Shown piece after piece: positions 48,745 to 57,398 of a DNA stretch of 64,000 nucleotides. Source of the stretch: Caldovatus sediminis (lineage in GTDB: Bacteria > Pseudomonadota > Alphaproteobacteria > Acetobacterales > Acetobacteraceae); NCBI RefSeq assembly GCF_014644455.1, contig NZ_BMKS01000003.1:337930-401929 (forward strand). Direction: 5' to 3'. Numbering within the stretch: the stretch's first letter is position 1; each line of letters opens with the position of its first letter. The notes below the pieces were generated by a model that had not been told where the DNA came from, ran no database searches, and saw nothing but the letters and a program-made list of their open reading frames with translations. The position numbers and the translations under genes are program-made.

Positions 48745-50179
48745 GAAGCGCCCGCCTCCGCTGCGCACCCTCGTCACAACGCTGCTCGTTCTCTGCCACA
48801 TCGTGCCGGTCCTGGCCCTTCCCTGGCGCGCCTGGGCCCAGGGCGCGGCCGCCCCGGCGATCGTGACGATCCGCGACGCGGAGACGGAGACGCTGATCCG
48901 CAGCATCACCGAGCCCCTGTTCCGCGCCGCCGGCGTCGACCCCGCCCTGGTGCGCATCACCCTGATCCAGAACCGGGCCATAAACGCCTTCGTGACGACC
49001 GGCAACCGGCTGTTCATCCACACCGGCCTGATCCAGCAGGCCTCGGACGCCTCCGAACTGGTCGGGGTGCTGGCGCACGAGACCGGCCACATCTCGGGCG
49101 GCCACCTGGCGCGGCTGCCGGAGCAGATGCGGGCCGCGATGATCCGCTCGATCGTCGCCATGCTGCTGGGCGGCGCGGCGGCGGCGGCGAGCGGACGGGG
49201 CGACGCGGCGGCGGCGATCGCGCTCGGCGGCCAGGCGGTCGCGATGAGCGAGCTCTACGCCTTCACCCGCCAGCAGGAGCAGGCGGCGGACCAGGCGGCG
49301 ATCACCCTGCTCGAGCGCAACGGCTGGTCCGCGCGCGGGCTGGAGCGGCTGTTGCTGCGGCTGCAGGACCAGGAGCTGCTCTCGGTCTCGCGCCAGGACC
49401 CCTATCTGCGGACCCATCCGCTCTCCCGCGACCGGCTGGAGTTCGTGCGCGAGCAGCTCGCCCGCAGCCGCTACGCCGACGCGCCGCTGCCGGCCCCGAT
49501 CGAGGCCGGCTTCGCGATGGTGCGGGCCAAGCTCGACGGCTTCCTCGAGAGCGGCAGCATCGTCTGGCGGCGCTATCCGGAGAGCGACCGCTCCGCCCCG
49601 GCGCGGTACGCGCGGGCGATCCAGTACTTCCGCTCCGGGCGGATCGACGAGGCGGCGCGGATGCTCGACACCCTGATCCGCGAGCAGCCCGCCAGCCCCT
49701 GGCTGCACGAGATGAAGGGGCAGGTGCTGTTCGAGGGTGGCCGGCCGCGGGAGGCGATCGCGGCCTATCGCGACGCGGTGCGGCTGGCCCCGGCGCAGGC
49801 GCTGATCCGCACCGCCTACGGGCGGGCGCTGATGGAAACGGGCGACCCGGCGCTGCTGCGCCAGGCGATCGAGGAGTTCGAGGCGAGCCTGCGGCTCGAG
49901 CGCGACTCGGCCTTCACCTGGCGCCAGCTCGGCCTCGCCCGGGGGCGCGCCGGGCAGGCCGCGCTCGCCGACCTCGCCCTCGCCGAGGAGGCGATCCTCA
50001 ACGGCGACTACCCGGCGGCGCGGCTGCTGGCGCGGCGGGCGGAGCAGGCACTGCCGCCGGGGCCGGCGCGGCTGCGCGCGACCGACCTGCGCAACGCAAC
50101 ACGGCGCGAGAACATGACGCGCGAGGAGCGCGAGCTGGAGGACCGGATGCGGCGGGAACGGCAGGAGCGGGGACGGTGA
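48743..50179 (+). CDS. Periplasmic M48 metalloprotease with TPR-like tail (BepA-like)
   Basis: A 478-residue exported zinc protease similar to BepA/YfgC, which checks outer-membrane protein assembly. A signal peptide covers about residues 1-33 (TLVTTLLVLCHIVPVLALPW, cleavage near AWAQ). The M48 motif HETGH is at about 112-116, inside VLAHETGHISGGHL, and the third ligand Glu lies in TRQQEQAADQAAI. From about residue 290 TPR-like helices follow (YARAIQYFRSGRIDEAARML, HEMKGQVLFEGGRPREAIAAY). It is followed by the DsbA-like gene with a GTGA overlap, so the two are coexpressed. Such a protease-oxidase pair downstream of an outer-membrane quality factor is sensible. Confidence 0.92.
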   Translation: MKRPPPLRTLVTTLLVLCHIVPVLALPWRAWAQGAAAPAIVTIRDAETETLIRSITEPLFRAAGVDPALVRITLIQNRAINAFVTTGNRLFIHTGLIQQASDASELVGVLAHETGHISGGHLARLPEQMRAAMIRSIVAMLLGGAAAAASGRGDAAAAIALGGQAVAMSELYAFTRQQEQAADQAAITLLERNGWSARGLERLLLRLQDQELLSVSRQDPYLRTHPLSRDRLEFVREQLARSRYADAPLPAPIEAGFAMVRAKLDGFLESGSIVWRRYPESDRSAPARYARAIQYFRSGRIDEAARMLDTLIREQPASPWLHEMKGQVLFEGGRPREAIAAYRDAVRLAPAQALIRTAYGRALMETGDPALLRQAIEEFEASLRLERDSAFTWRQLGLARGRAGQAALADLALAEEAILNGDYPAARLLARRAEQALPPGPARLRATDLRNATRRENMTREERELEDRMRRERQERGR

Positions 50180-50949
50180 GGCGTGTCCTCGCCCTCGCCT
50201 GCGCGGCGGCGCTGCTGGCCGGCGGCGGTCCGGCGTCCGCCCGGGACGACGGGGCGGGCGCCGGCTTCACGCCGGAGCAGCGCCGCGCGATCGTCGAGAT
50301 CCTGCGGGAGGCGCTGCGCCAGGACCCGTCCATCCTGCGCGACGCGCTGGTCGCGCTCGAGGAATCCGAGATCCGTGCGCGCGGCGACCGCGCGCGCGAG
50401 GCGATCGCGCGGCACGCGGAGGCGCTGTTCCGCGACCCGGCCGATCCGGTGAAGGGCAATCCGCGCGGCGACGTCACCATCGTCGAGTTCTTCGACGTGC
50501 GCTGCAGCTTCTGCCGCCAGATCCATCCGGCGATCGAGGAGCTGCTGCGGCGCGACGGCCGGCTGCGCCTGGTGCTCAAGGACCTGCCGATCCTCGGGCC
50601 GAACAGCGCGCTCGCGGCACGCGCGCTGCTCGCGGCGCAGCGGCAGGGGAAGTACCTCGAATTCCAGGACGCGCTGCTGCGACTGCGCGGGGACACGCCC
50701 GAGGGCGTGCTGCGCGAACAGGCGGAGCGGCTCGGCCTCGACTGGGCGCGGCTGCGGCGGGAGATGGACGATCCGGCGATCCAGCGGCGGATCGAGGCCA
50801 ACCTGCGGCTGGCCCGCGAGATCGGGGTCGAGGGGACGCCGGCGCTGGTGATCGGCGAGCGGCTGGTTCCGGGCGCGCTCGACCTGCCCACGCTCGAGCG
50901 GCTGGTGGCGGAGGCGCGGCAGGCGGCGATGGCGACGCGGACGCGCTGA
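50176..50949 (+). CDS. DsbA-family thiol:disulfide oxidoreductase
   Basis: A 257-residue periplasmic thioredoxin-like protein of the DsbA/ScsC/BdbD type. The signal peptide is about residues 1-22 (VLALACAAALLAGGGPASA). An N-terminal helical extension (TPEQRRAIVEILREALRQDP, about 32-90) is typical of trimeric ScsC-like or Com1-like proteins. The active site CSFC (about 110-113) is in FFDVRCSFCRQIHPAIEELL, and the cis-Pro is in VEGTPALVIGERLVPGA. It forms or rearranges disulfides in exported proteins. The start is a GTG overlapping the M48 stop codon (GTGA). Confidence 0.92.
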   Translation: MRRVLALACAAALLAGGGPASARDDGAGAGFTPEQRRAIVEILREALRQDPSILRDALVALEESEIRARGDRAREAIARHAEALFRDPADPVKGNPRGDVTIVEFFDVRCSFCRQIHPAIEELLRRDGRLRLVLKDLPILGPNSALAARALLAAQRQGKYLEFQDALLRLRGDTPEGVLREQAERLGLDWARLRREMDDPAIQRRIEANLRLAREIGVEGTPALVIGERLVPGALDLPTLERLVAEARQAAMATRTR

Positions 50950-50988
50950 GCAGGCGCGCCCGGACATGGGGAGAGGAGCACGCGCGCG

Positions 50989-51807
50989 ATGGCGCATTTC
51001 GTCTGCGCGACCTGCGGCACCCAGTTCGCCGACAGCGGCGAGGCGCCACCCCCTTGCTGCCCGATCTGCGAGGACCCGCGCCAGTACGTGCCGTCCGGCG
51101 GGCAGGCCTGGACGACGCTGGAGGCGCTGCGCGCGCGCGGGCACGCGAACGCCTGGCGCCAGGTCGCGGCCGACCTGCTGGCGATCCATTCCGTGCCGCA
51201 GGTCGGCATCGGCCAGCGCGCGCTGCTGGTGCGGACGCCGCACGGCAACGTGCTGTGGGACTGCATCACGCTGCTCGACGAGGCGACGGTGGCGCTGGTG
51301 CGCGGCCTCGGCGGGCTCGCGGCGATCGCCATCTCCCATCCCCACTACTACTCCGCCATGGTCGAGTGGTCGCGCGCCTTCGGCTGCCCGGTGTGGCTGC
51401 ACGCGGCGGACCGCCGGCACGTGATGCGGCCGGACGCGGGGGCGCTGCGCTTCTGGGAGGGCGAGGCCCGCGCCCTGCTGCCCGGGGTGACGCTGCACCG
51501 GCTCGGCGGGCACTTCGCGGGCGGGACGGTGCTGCACTGGGCGAACGGCCGGGGCGGCGCGCTGCTCTCCGGCGACATCGCGCAGGTGGCGCCGGACCGG
51601 CATGTGAGCTTCCTGTGGAGCTACCCGAACATGATCCCGCTGCCGGCGGCGGAGGTGGCGCGCATGGGCGCGGTGCTCGCGGCGCTGGAGTTCGACGCCG
51701 TGCATGGCGCCTTCCCGGGGCGCGACATCCCCTCCGGCGGCAAGGCGGCGGTGGCGCGCTCGGTCGCGCGCTACCTCGCGGCGCTGGAGGCGGTGCCCGG
51801 GGAGTGA
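50989..51807 (+). CDS. MBL-fold hydrolase with N-terminal zinc ribbon
   Basis: A 272-residue protein with a rubredoxin-like zinc ribbon (CATCGTQFADSG and CCPICEDPRQYVP, residues 6-35) ahead of a metallo-beta-lactamase fold. The MBL metal motif is atypical: AIAISHPHYYSAMVEWSRAF has two His as usual, but Tyr and Ser in place of the Asp-His pair. Other ligand regions are HRLGGHFAGGTVLHW and LLSGDIAQVAPDR, with the late HGAFPGRD. Similar proteins lack a firm function. It starts 39 bp after the DsbA-like gene and is probably in the same unit. The gene is convergent with the CDGSH gene. Confidence 0.85.
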   Translation: MAHFVCATCGTQFADSGEAPPPCCPICEDPRQYVPSGGQAWTTLEALRARGHANAWRQVAADLLAIHSVPQVGIGQRALLVRTPHGNVLWDCITLLDEATVALVRGLGGLAAIAISHPHYYSAMVEWSRAFGCPVWLHAADRRHVMRPDAGALRFWEGEARALLPGVTLHRLGGHFAGGTVLHWANGRGGALLSGDIAQVAPDRHVSFLWSYPNMIPLPAAEVARMGAVLAALEFDAVHGAFPGRDIPSGGKAAVARSVARYLAALEAVPGE

Positions 51808-51829
51808 CGCGGGCAGGCGCGGGCGGCGC

Positions 51830-51847
51830 GCGGCGGCATGCCGCCGC
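51830..51847. terminator. 18-bp perfect palindrome between convergent genes
   Basis: GCGGCGGCATGCCGCCGC reads the same on both strands and lies 23 bp after the MBL-hydrolase stop, before the convergent CDGSH gene's end at 51884. It can form a 7-bp stem with a CATG loop on either strand. No T-run follows. Confidence 0.35.
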
Positions 51848-51883
51848 TGCGACCGACCGTGCCCGGCGTTCGGCGCGGCATGC

Positions 51884-52330
51884 CTACGGCGCGACGAAGC
51901 CGATGCCGCGGTGCGTGCCGTCGCAATAGGGCGCCTTCTTCGACTGGCCGCAGCGGCAGAAGGCGGCCTGGGTCAGTCGTTCGATCACCTCGCCGCGCGC
52001 GTTCAGCACCGCGAAGTCGCCGGTGAGGCGGTTGGGGCCGTTCGGGCGCGGCTCGATCTCGAGCGCGCCGTCCGCGGGCGCCGGAGCGGCCGCGACGGCC
52101 GCCGGCTCGCGCGGCGCGCAGTCGCCCGGCAGCGGGCAGGCCGCGCTGCGGTGGCTGCCGTCGCAATGCGGCTTGTTGTTCGACTGGCCGCAGCGGCAGA
52201 GCCAGGCCTCGGCGCCGATCGGATCGCCCTTGATGCGGAGGTCGCCGCGCAGCTCCAGCGGGCCGCCGGCGAGGAGCCGCACGGTGTTGCGCGGCGGCGG
52301 CGCGGCCGTGGCGGTCCCGGTGGCGCTCAT
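51884..52330 (-). CDS. Tandem CDGSH iron-sulfur protein
   Basis: A 148-residue protein with two CDGSH [2Fe-2S] modules. The first is LCRCGQSNNKPHCDGSHRSA (about residues 44-63) and the second is FCRCGQSKKAPYCDGTHRG near the C-terminus, each with the C-x-C...C-D-G-x-H ligand set. Tandem CDGSH proteins bind two clusters and are linked to iron and redox sensing. The N-terminal 40 residues (ELRGDLRIKGDPIGAEAWL) are ordinary and no signal peptide is seen, so it is cytoplasmic. The gap to the next gene (M81 peptidase) is 30 bp and both run on the minus strand, with the peptidase downstream. Confidence 0.92.
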   Translation of the reverse strand: MSATGTATAAPPPRNTVRLLAGGPLELRGDLRIKGDPIGAEAWLCRCGQSNNKPHCDGSHRSAACPLPGDCAPREPAAVAAAPAPADGALEIEPRPNGPNRLTGDFAVLNARGEVIERLTQAAFCRCGQSKKAPYCDGTHRGIGFVAP

Positions 52331-52360
52331 CTCCCCCTCCCTTCCCTGTTCGCGGCGGGA

Positions 52361-53989
52361 TTAAACGGCGTGTCCCGGCGCCTGGGAAGGGCCCGGCGCC
52401 GCCTCCGGCCAGTCGGGCTCGCGCCATCCGGCCTCCGGGTCGAGGGGGAAGAGCGGGCGCGGCAGGCGCCTCCAGGGGAAGTTCGCGAGCACCGGGCTGG
52501 TCAGGCCGGGCGCGTCCACCTCGAAGATCCGGTCGTCGGGGAAGAACTCGTCGAAGCCGGCGCGGAAGTGCCCGCGCGACTTCACCACCACCGTCCGCGC
52601 CTCGGCGATGTCGATGCCGAACATCTCCAGCATCCGCGGCTCGTGGCATTGCCGCCGCAGGCTGACCACGACGACGCGCAGGCCGCTCCCCTCCAGCTCG
52701 AGCAGCGCCGAGGGACCGAGGTCGAAGGCGCGTCCCGCGATGGTGCCGCGCCGGCCGACGCCCCTTCCGTCCGAGAGGCGCAGCACCCGCGCCGGCGCCT
52801 CGAAGCGCTTCGAGAATTCCGATTCCACGCGGTTGAACAAGGCGCGGAAGCGCGCGCCCTCGCCCAGCGCCTGCGCCTCCGCCGCCAGCGCGGGATCCAC
52901 GAAGACGCCGAGCACCACGCCCGGCGCGCGCGCCCCGTGCAGCGCGGAGAGCAGCCAGGCGGTGTTGCCGCGGCCGCCGCCGCCGGGGTTGTCGCCCGAA
53001 TCGGCAAGGATCACAGGCGGCCGTTCGCCGCGCCCGGAGGCGAGCGCGATCGCCGTCGCCTCGGCGACGGAGAGAAGCCGCCGCGTGTGGCGCCCGCGCT
53101 CCGCCCAGGCACGGCGCGCCAGCGCGAGCGCGGCGCGGCGCGCGCGCGCGAGGTCGCCGCCGCGCGCCGTCACCGTCACCGTCATCCCGCATTTCGGCAG
53201 GTCGCCATACACGAAGCCGCCGGTGACGGAGGCGTTGGCGATGGCGGGGTCGGTGCGCATCAGCGCCTCGGCGTCGCGGATCAGATCGGCGTAGGGGCCC
53301 TCCTTGGTCAGCAGGGTCACCGTCGGCGGCGCGAGGGGCAGGCGGAGGAACGCCTTGGCGAAACGGCCCCCGGCGAGAAGCTCGCGCAGCAGGTCCGCCG
53401 CCTCGGCCGCGCGCGCGGCCTGGTCCACATGCGGGTTGGTGCGGTAGGCGACGAAGGCGTCGAGCGCCTCCAGCATCCGTTCGCTCACATTGCAGTGAAG
53501 GTCATGCGTGCAGACCACGGGCACGGCGGGGCCGACGACACGGCGCACCATCGCGGCGAGGGTGCCGTCGCTATCCTCGTCGCCCGTCGCGCTGCTCGCG
53601 CCGTGGCTCGCGATGTAGACGCCCTCAAGCGGCAGGGCGGCGGCGAGACCGCATTGCATCTCGTCGAGGAAATCGAGGAACACGGCCTGCTCGAGCGGCC
53701 CGCCGGGCGGCGCGGCGGCGATCAGCACGGGCACCGGAGTCCACGGGCCGGTCGCGTCCATGCGCCGGTAGAAGCCGGGCAATTCCGCCGGGAGGTGGCT
53801 GGTCGCGGAGCGCGCCAGCGCGGTGATGCGCCCGCCGCGCTCGAGGCAGAGGCGGACGAAGTCCTGGCGCGTCGTCGGCGGCGCGAAGGCGTTGGCTTCG
53901 AGGTGCAGTCCGAGGATCGCAATGCGCGGTGGCGGTCCCGCCGCGGGATTCGCCGCCGCGTGCGCGCCGCCATTCGCCGTGGCATCCAT
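52361..53989 (-). CDS. M81 family metallopeptidase (MlrC-like)
   Basis: A 542-residue protein with the two-domain build of the M81/MlrC family (microcystin-degradation MlrC and relatives). The N-terminal domain has RIAILGLHLEANAFAPPTT, YIASHGASSATGDEDSDG and VVCTHDLHCNVSERMLEALD. The family's His-Asp-x-His type zinc residues are visible there. The C-terminal part begins near PPVILADSGDNPGGGGRGNT and has the typical VGRRGTIAGRAFDLGPSALL segment. Members often cleave cyclic imides or peptides in catabolism. The ATG at 53989 has a ggagggg site. The frame is open 18 codons further without a ribosome site. Its start lies 190 bp from the divergent desuccinylase-like gene. Confidence 0.88.
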   Translation of the reverse strand: MDATANGGAHAAANPAAGPPPRIAILGLHLEANAFAPPTTRQDFVRLCLERGGRITALARSATSHLPAELPGFYRRMDATGPWTPVPVLIAAAPPGGPLEQAVFLDFLDEMQCGLAAALPLEGVYIASHGASSATGDEDSDGTLAAMVRRVVGPAVPVVCTHDLHCNVSERMLEALDAFVAYRTNPHVDQAARAAEAADLLRELLAGGRFAKAFLRLPLAPPTVTLLTKEGPYADLIRDAEALMRTDPAIANASVTGGFVYGDLPKCGMTVTVTARGGDLARARRAALALARRAWAERGRHTRRLLSVAEATAIALASGRGERPPVILADSGDNPGGGGRGNTAWLLSALHGARAPGVVLGVFVDPALAAEAQALGEGARFRALFNRVESEFSKRFEAPARVLRLSDGRGVGRRGTIAGRAFDLGPSALLELEGSGLRVVVVSLRRQCHEPRMLEMFGIDIAEARTVVVKSRGHFRAGFDEFFPDDRIFEVDAPGLTSPVLANFPWRRLPRPLFPLDPEAGWREPDWPEAAPGPSQAPGHAV

Positions 53990-54179
53990 GGATCGTCCCC
54001 TCCCCGCCGGATTGCCGGTCGCCGCCGGGCGTATAGACTGCATCGGGGAGGTCGGCGATGGCAGTCCTCATCGGATCGTCGGCGGATGCGTTCGGCCGGA
54101 GGACAGCGTCGCGGGGTGCCGTCGCGGCGCAGTGCGGCGCCACGCGCGCGCCGGAACGTTGAGGGAGGTCGCCCGCCGG

Positions 54180-55238
54180 ATGGAGAGCGAACCCTACCCG
54201 CGATCCGGCGCGGCGCCGGCCGCGCCGCCGCAGCCCAAGCCGTGCACGGAGGTGCGCCTCCCGGTGCCCGACCTCGAGCCGTGGCGCGAGGGCAATGCGG
54301 GGCTGCCGGGCGTGTGGAGCTTCGCCGCCGGGACGCCGGGACCGCATCTGGTCCTGGTCGCGCTGATGCACGGCAACGAGATCGCCGGCGCGCACGTGCT
54401 GACGGCGTGGCTGCGCGACAGGATGCGGCCGCTGCGCGGGCGGCTCAGCTTCGTGTTCGCCAACCTGGACGCCTTCGCGCGCTTCGACCCCGCCGACCCG
54501 ACGGCGAGCCGCTTCCTCGACGAGGACATGAACCGCGTGTGGAGCGCGGAGCTGCTCGACGACGGCGGCCGCGGCGGCGGGCGGCCCTCGTCGGAGCTGC
54601 GCCGGGCGCGCGCGCTGCGGCGCGTGTTCGACACGGCCGACGTGGTGCTCGACATGCACTCCATGCTGTGGCCCTCCGACCCGCTGATCCTGAGCGGGCC
54701 GACGGAGCGCGGGGCGCGGCTCGCGCTGGCGGTCGGCCTGCCGCCGCTAGTCGTGGCGGACGAGGGGCACGCGGTGGGACGGCGGCTCATCGACTACGCG
54801 CGCTTCGCCGATCCGCGCGGGACCGCCACCGCGCTGCTGGTCGAGGCCGGCCAGCACTGGGAGCCGGAAACGGTGGACACGGCCGCGGCCTGCGCGCGGC
54901 GGCTGCTGCGCCTGCTCGGCGTCGCGGCCGCGCCCGGCGGGACGGAACAGGCGCCGCGCGCGGCAAGGCCGCGCTTCGCGCGGGTGACCCACGCGGTGGC
55001 CGCGGCGAGCGGGGCCTTCACCTTCCTACGCGAGTTCCGCGGCGGCGAGGTGATCGCGCAGCGCAACACGCTGATCGCGCTGGACGGCGAGGAGGAGATC
55101 CGCACGCCCTACGACGACTGCCTGCTGGTCATGCCGAGCCCGCGCGCGATGCGCGGCCACACGGCGGTGCGGCTGGCGCGGTTCGCCGAGGCGCCGCCGG
55201 CGGCGGGGCCGGGTGGACCCGCCGGCGGCCGCGCATGA
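54180..55238 (+). CDS. Succinylglutamate desuccinylase/aspartoacylase-type hydrolase
   Basis: A 352-residue zinc carboxypeptidase-like hydrolase of the AstE/aspartoacylase family. The first metal motif is LVLVALMHGNEIAGAHVL (His and Glu), followed by the Arg-type substrate segment LDEDMNRVWSAELL and the third ligand His in VVLDMHSMLWPSDPLI. The C-terminal beta domain carries FLREFRGGEVIAQRN. The N-terminal 30 residues are Pro-rich. The true substrate (N-acyl amino acid) is unknown. It starts with a gggaggt site at 54180, divergent from the M81 gene. Confidence 0.88.
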   Translation: MESEPYPRSGAAPAAPPQPKPCTEVRLPVPDLEPWREGNAGLPGVWSFAAGTPGPHLVLVALMHGNEIAGAHVLTAWLRDRMRPLRGRLSFVFANLDAFARFDPADPTASRFLDEDMNRVWSAELLDDGGRGGGRPSSELRRARALRRVFDTADVVLDMHSMLWPSDPLILSGPTERGARLALAVGLPPLVVADEGHAVGRRLIDYARFADPRGTATALLVEAGQHWEPETVDTAAACARRLLRLLGVAAAPGGTEQAPRAARPRFARVTHAVAAASGAFTFLREFRGGEVIAQRNTLIALDGEEEIRTPYDDCLLVMPSPRAMRGHTAVRLARFAEAPPAAGPGGPAGGRA

Positions 55239-55632
55239 GGCGGGAGGCGGCCGGGCCACGCTGAAGGGCCCGTCCGCACCGATCGCGCCGGGCCCCGATC
55301 CGCTCGCCGCCCTGGTCGAGGCGGCGCCGCTCCGTGCGGGAAGAGCGGTTCTCGCGCCCCGACACCGGCTGCCTGCAGGCGCCGCGGGGGCGAGTCGGCC
55401 CGCCGTCGCGGGCCGCGGATGACCGGCGCGGTCCTCCTCGCCGGAGGCGAGGCGCCGAGCGGCGGCACCGGATCGGCGTGCCCGGCCGGCGGCGATCGCG
55501 GTCGGCGCGGTGCGGCCCGACCTCGCGGTCCATCCCCGGCACGAGGGTTTCCTCCGGCGCCGACGCTCCGGCGGCGCCTTGAACCCGGAAGCCGCGCCGC
55601 CCAGACTCCGCCCGGACGAGAGAGGAGCAGAA
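55239..55632. other. 394-bp intergenic region before rtcB
   Basis: No protein-like frame is recognised. It contains a perfect hairpin CCTCGCC-GGA-GGCGAGG (55436-55452). It probably holds the promoter of rtcB, which I could not pick out. Confidence 0.4.
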
Positions 55633-56949
55633 GTGCCCCGCCGCCCCGACCCCCTCGAGCCGCGCGCGCGGGAGCTGGCGGTCGCCGCAGGCCTCGACCC
55701 CGATGCGCGCGTGCCGAAGCCGGGCGATCGCGCCGGGCGCGGCATGCCGCTCTGGTGCGGCTTCCGGGACGCGGCGCGCGCCGAGGTCGCGCCGCGACGG
55801 CGCGCGGGCGAGGCGGAGGCGCCGCTGCGCGTCTTCGGCGAGCACGACGAGGGCACTCTCGCGCAGATGCGCAACTGCATGGCCGTCGGCAACGCGGTCG
55901 CCGGGGTGGTCTGCGCCGACGCGCATCTCGGCTACGCCCAGCCGGTCGGCGGCGTCATCGCCTACGAGCGGCAGATCAGCATCTCCGGCGTCGGCTTCGA
56001 CATCGGCTGCGGCAACCTGGCGGTGCGGCTCGACGTGCCCTTCGCGGCGATCGCCGACAGGGTCGGGCCGATCCTCGCCGACATCCGCCGCTCCGTCTCC
56101 TTCGGGATCGGCCGCGTCAACGCGGAGCGGGTGGAGCATCCGCTGTTCGACGACGCGGAGGCGTGGCGCGCCTCCGGCATGGAGGATTACCGGCCGAAGG
56201 CGATGGCGCAGCTCGGCACGGTCGGCGCGGGCAACCACTATGTGGACCTGATGCGCGACGAGGAGGGGCAGGTCTGGATCGGCGTGCACTTCGGCAGCCG
56301 CGGGCTCGGCCACACCGCAGCCACGCGCTACCTGAAGCTCGCCGGCGGCAGGGAGGGGATGAACGTGCCGCCCGCCGTGGTGGACGTGGAGAGCGAGGTG
56401 GGGCGGCGCTACCTCGCGGCAATGGAGCTGGCCGGGCGCTACGCCCGCGCCGGGCGCGAATGGGTGGTGGAACGGGCGCGCCGGATCATCGGCGGGACCG
56501 TGACCGACACCGTGCACAACCACCACAACTACGCCTGGCGGGAGACGCATGGCGGGCGCCCCCTGTGGGTGGTGCGCAAGGGGGCGACACCGGCCTTTCC
56601 CGGGCAGCGCGGCTTCGTCGGCGGCTCCATGGGCGACGATGCGGCGATCGTGGAGGGAGTCGAGAGCGAGACGTCCGCCGCGGCGCTGTACTCGACAGTG
56701 CACGGGGCCGGGCGGGTGGTCGGGCGCAAGGAGGCGAAGCGACGCTTCACGCGTGCCGAGATGGACGCCTGGCTCGCGCGGCGCGGCGTGATGCTGGCGG
56801 GCGGCGACCTGGACGAGAGCCCGATGGCCTACCGGAGGCTGTCGGAGGTGCTGGCGCACCACGCGGGGACGGTGCGGGTGCTGCACTGGCTGCGCCCCTT
56901 CGCGGTGGCGATGGCGGGGCCGGGCGAGTTCGACCCGTTCAAGGACTGA
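55633..56949 (+). CDS. rtcB: RtcB-type RNA ligase
   Basis: A 438-residue RNA-splicing ligase of the RtcB family, joining 2',3'-cyclic phosphate and 5'-OH RNA ends with GTP and Mn(II). Motifs: VVCADAHLGYAQPVGGVIAY (metal and active-site region), GVGFDIGCGNLAVRL with a metal-binding Cys, LGTVGAGNHYVDLM (the GAGNH site), HFGSRGLGHTAATRYLK, and ALYSTVHGAGRVVGRKEAKR with the guanylated His at about residue 357. The start is a GTG at 55633 with an agaggag site. The frame is open 41 codons upstream without a site. No RtcA cyclase or RtcR regulator is in the window. Confidence 0.95.
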   Translation: MPRRPDPLEPRARELAVAAGLDPDARVPKPGDRAGRGMPLWCGFRDAARAEVAPRRRAGEAEAPLRVFGEHDEGTLAQMRNCMAVGNAVAGVVCADAHLGYAQPVGGVIAYERQISISGVGFDIGCGNLAVRLDVPFAAIADRVGPILADIRRSVSFGIGRVNAERVEHPLFDDAEAWRASGMEDYRPKAMAQLGTVGAGNHYVDLMRDEEGQVWIGVHFGSRGLGHTAATRYLKLAGGREGMNVPPAVVDVESEVGRRYLAAMELAGRYARAGREWVVERARRIIGGTVTDTVHNHHNYAWRETHGGRPLWVVRKGATPAFPGQRGFVGGSMGDDAAIVEGVESETSAAALYSTVHGAGRVVGRKEAKRRFTRAEMDAWLARRGVMLAGGDLDESPMAYRRLSEVLAHHAGTVRVLHWLRPFAVAMAGPGEFDPFKD

Positions 56950-57054
56950 AGGGCGCAGCGCCGAGAGGCGACCGCGATGCGCCTCGCTTGGCGCGCGGTG
57001 CGCCGGCGCGCTAGCGTCCTGCGGAAGCCTCGCGGCACGAGGACACAAGGGCCC

Positions 57055-57309
57055 ATGAAAGCGATCTTCGTCATGATCAAGTGCGAGATGGGACAGGCCT
57101 ATCGCGTGGCGCGCGAGATGGCGGATTCGATCGAGGAGCTGTCCGAGATGCACTCGATCTCCGGCCAGTACGACCTGATGGGCAAGTTCTACCTGCAGCC
57201 CGACCAGGACATCGGCCTGTTCGTGGTGGAGCGGCTGCAGACCGTGCCGGGGGTGAAGGACACCTACACGCTGCAGACCTTCAACGCCTTCTCGGGCGGG
57301 CGGGGCTGA
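57055..57309 (+). CDS. Lrp/AsnC-type ligand-binding (RAM) domain protein
   Basis: An 84-residue protein that is only the RAM effector-binding half of Lrp/AsnC regulators. It reads MKAIFVMIKCEMGQAYRVAR, with the strand-helix-strand pattern, followed by SMHSISGQYDLMGKFYLQPD-like content ending TYTLQTFNAF. It has no helix-turn-helix, so it may dimerise with full regulators or bind amino acids itself. The start is the ATG at 57055, with aggacacaagg upstream. It is 105 bp after the RtcB stop on the same strand and 89 bp before the first lipoprotein. Confidence 0.88.
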   Translation: MKAIFVMIKCEMGQAYRVAREMADSIEELSEMHSISGQYDLMGKFYLQPDQDIGLFVVERLQTVPGVKDTYTLQTFNAFSGGRG

Positions 57310-57398
57310 ACGGCGGTCCCCGCTCCTGCCGGCGCGGCGCCCGGGGTTCAGGGAACGCGGCGGGCCAATCACGGTTGTTGCGTCAGGAGGATCAACCC

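Noticed and set aside
47282-49708. An 808-codon minus-strand frame spanning the gamma-glutamyltransferase-like and M48 region
   Set aside because: It is an off-frame reading. The true minus-strand gene is 47344-48744, and the M48 protease is on the plus strand.
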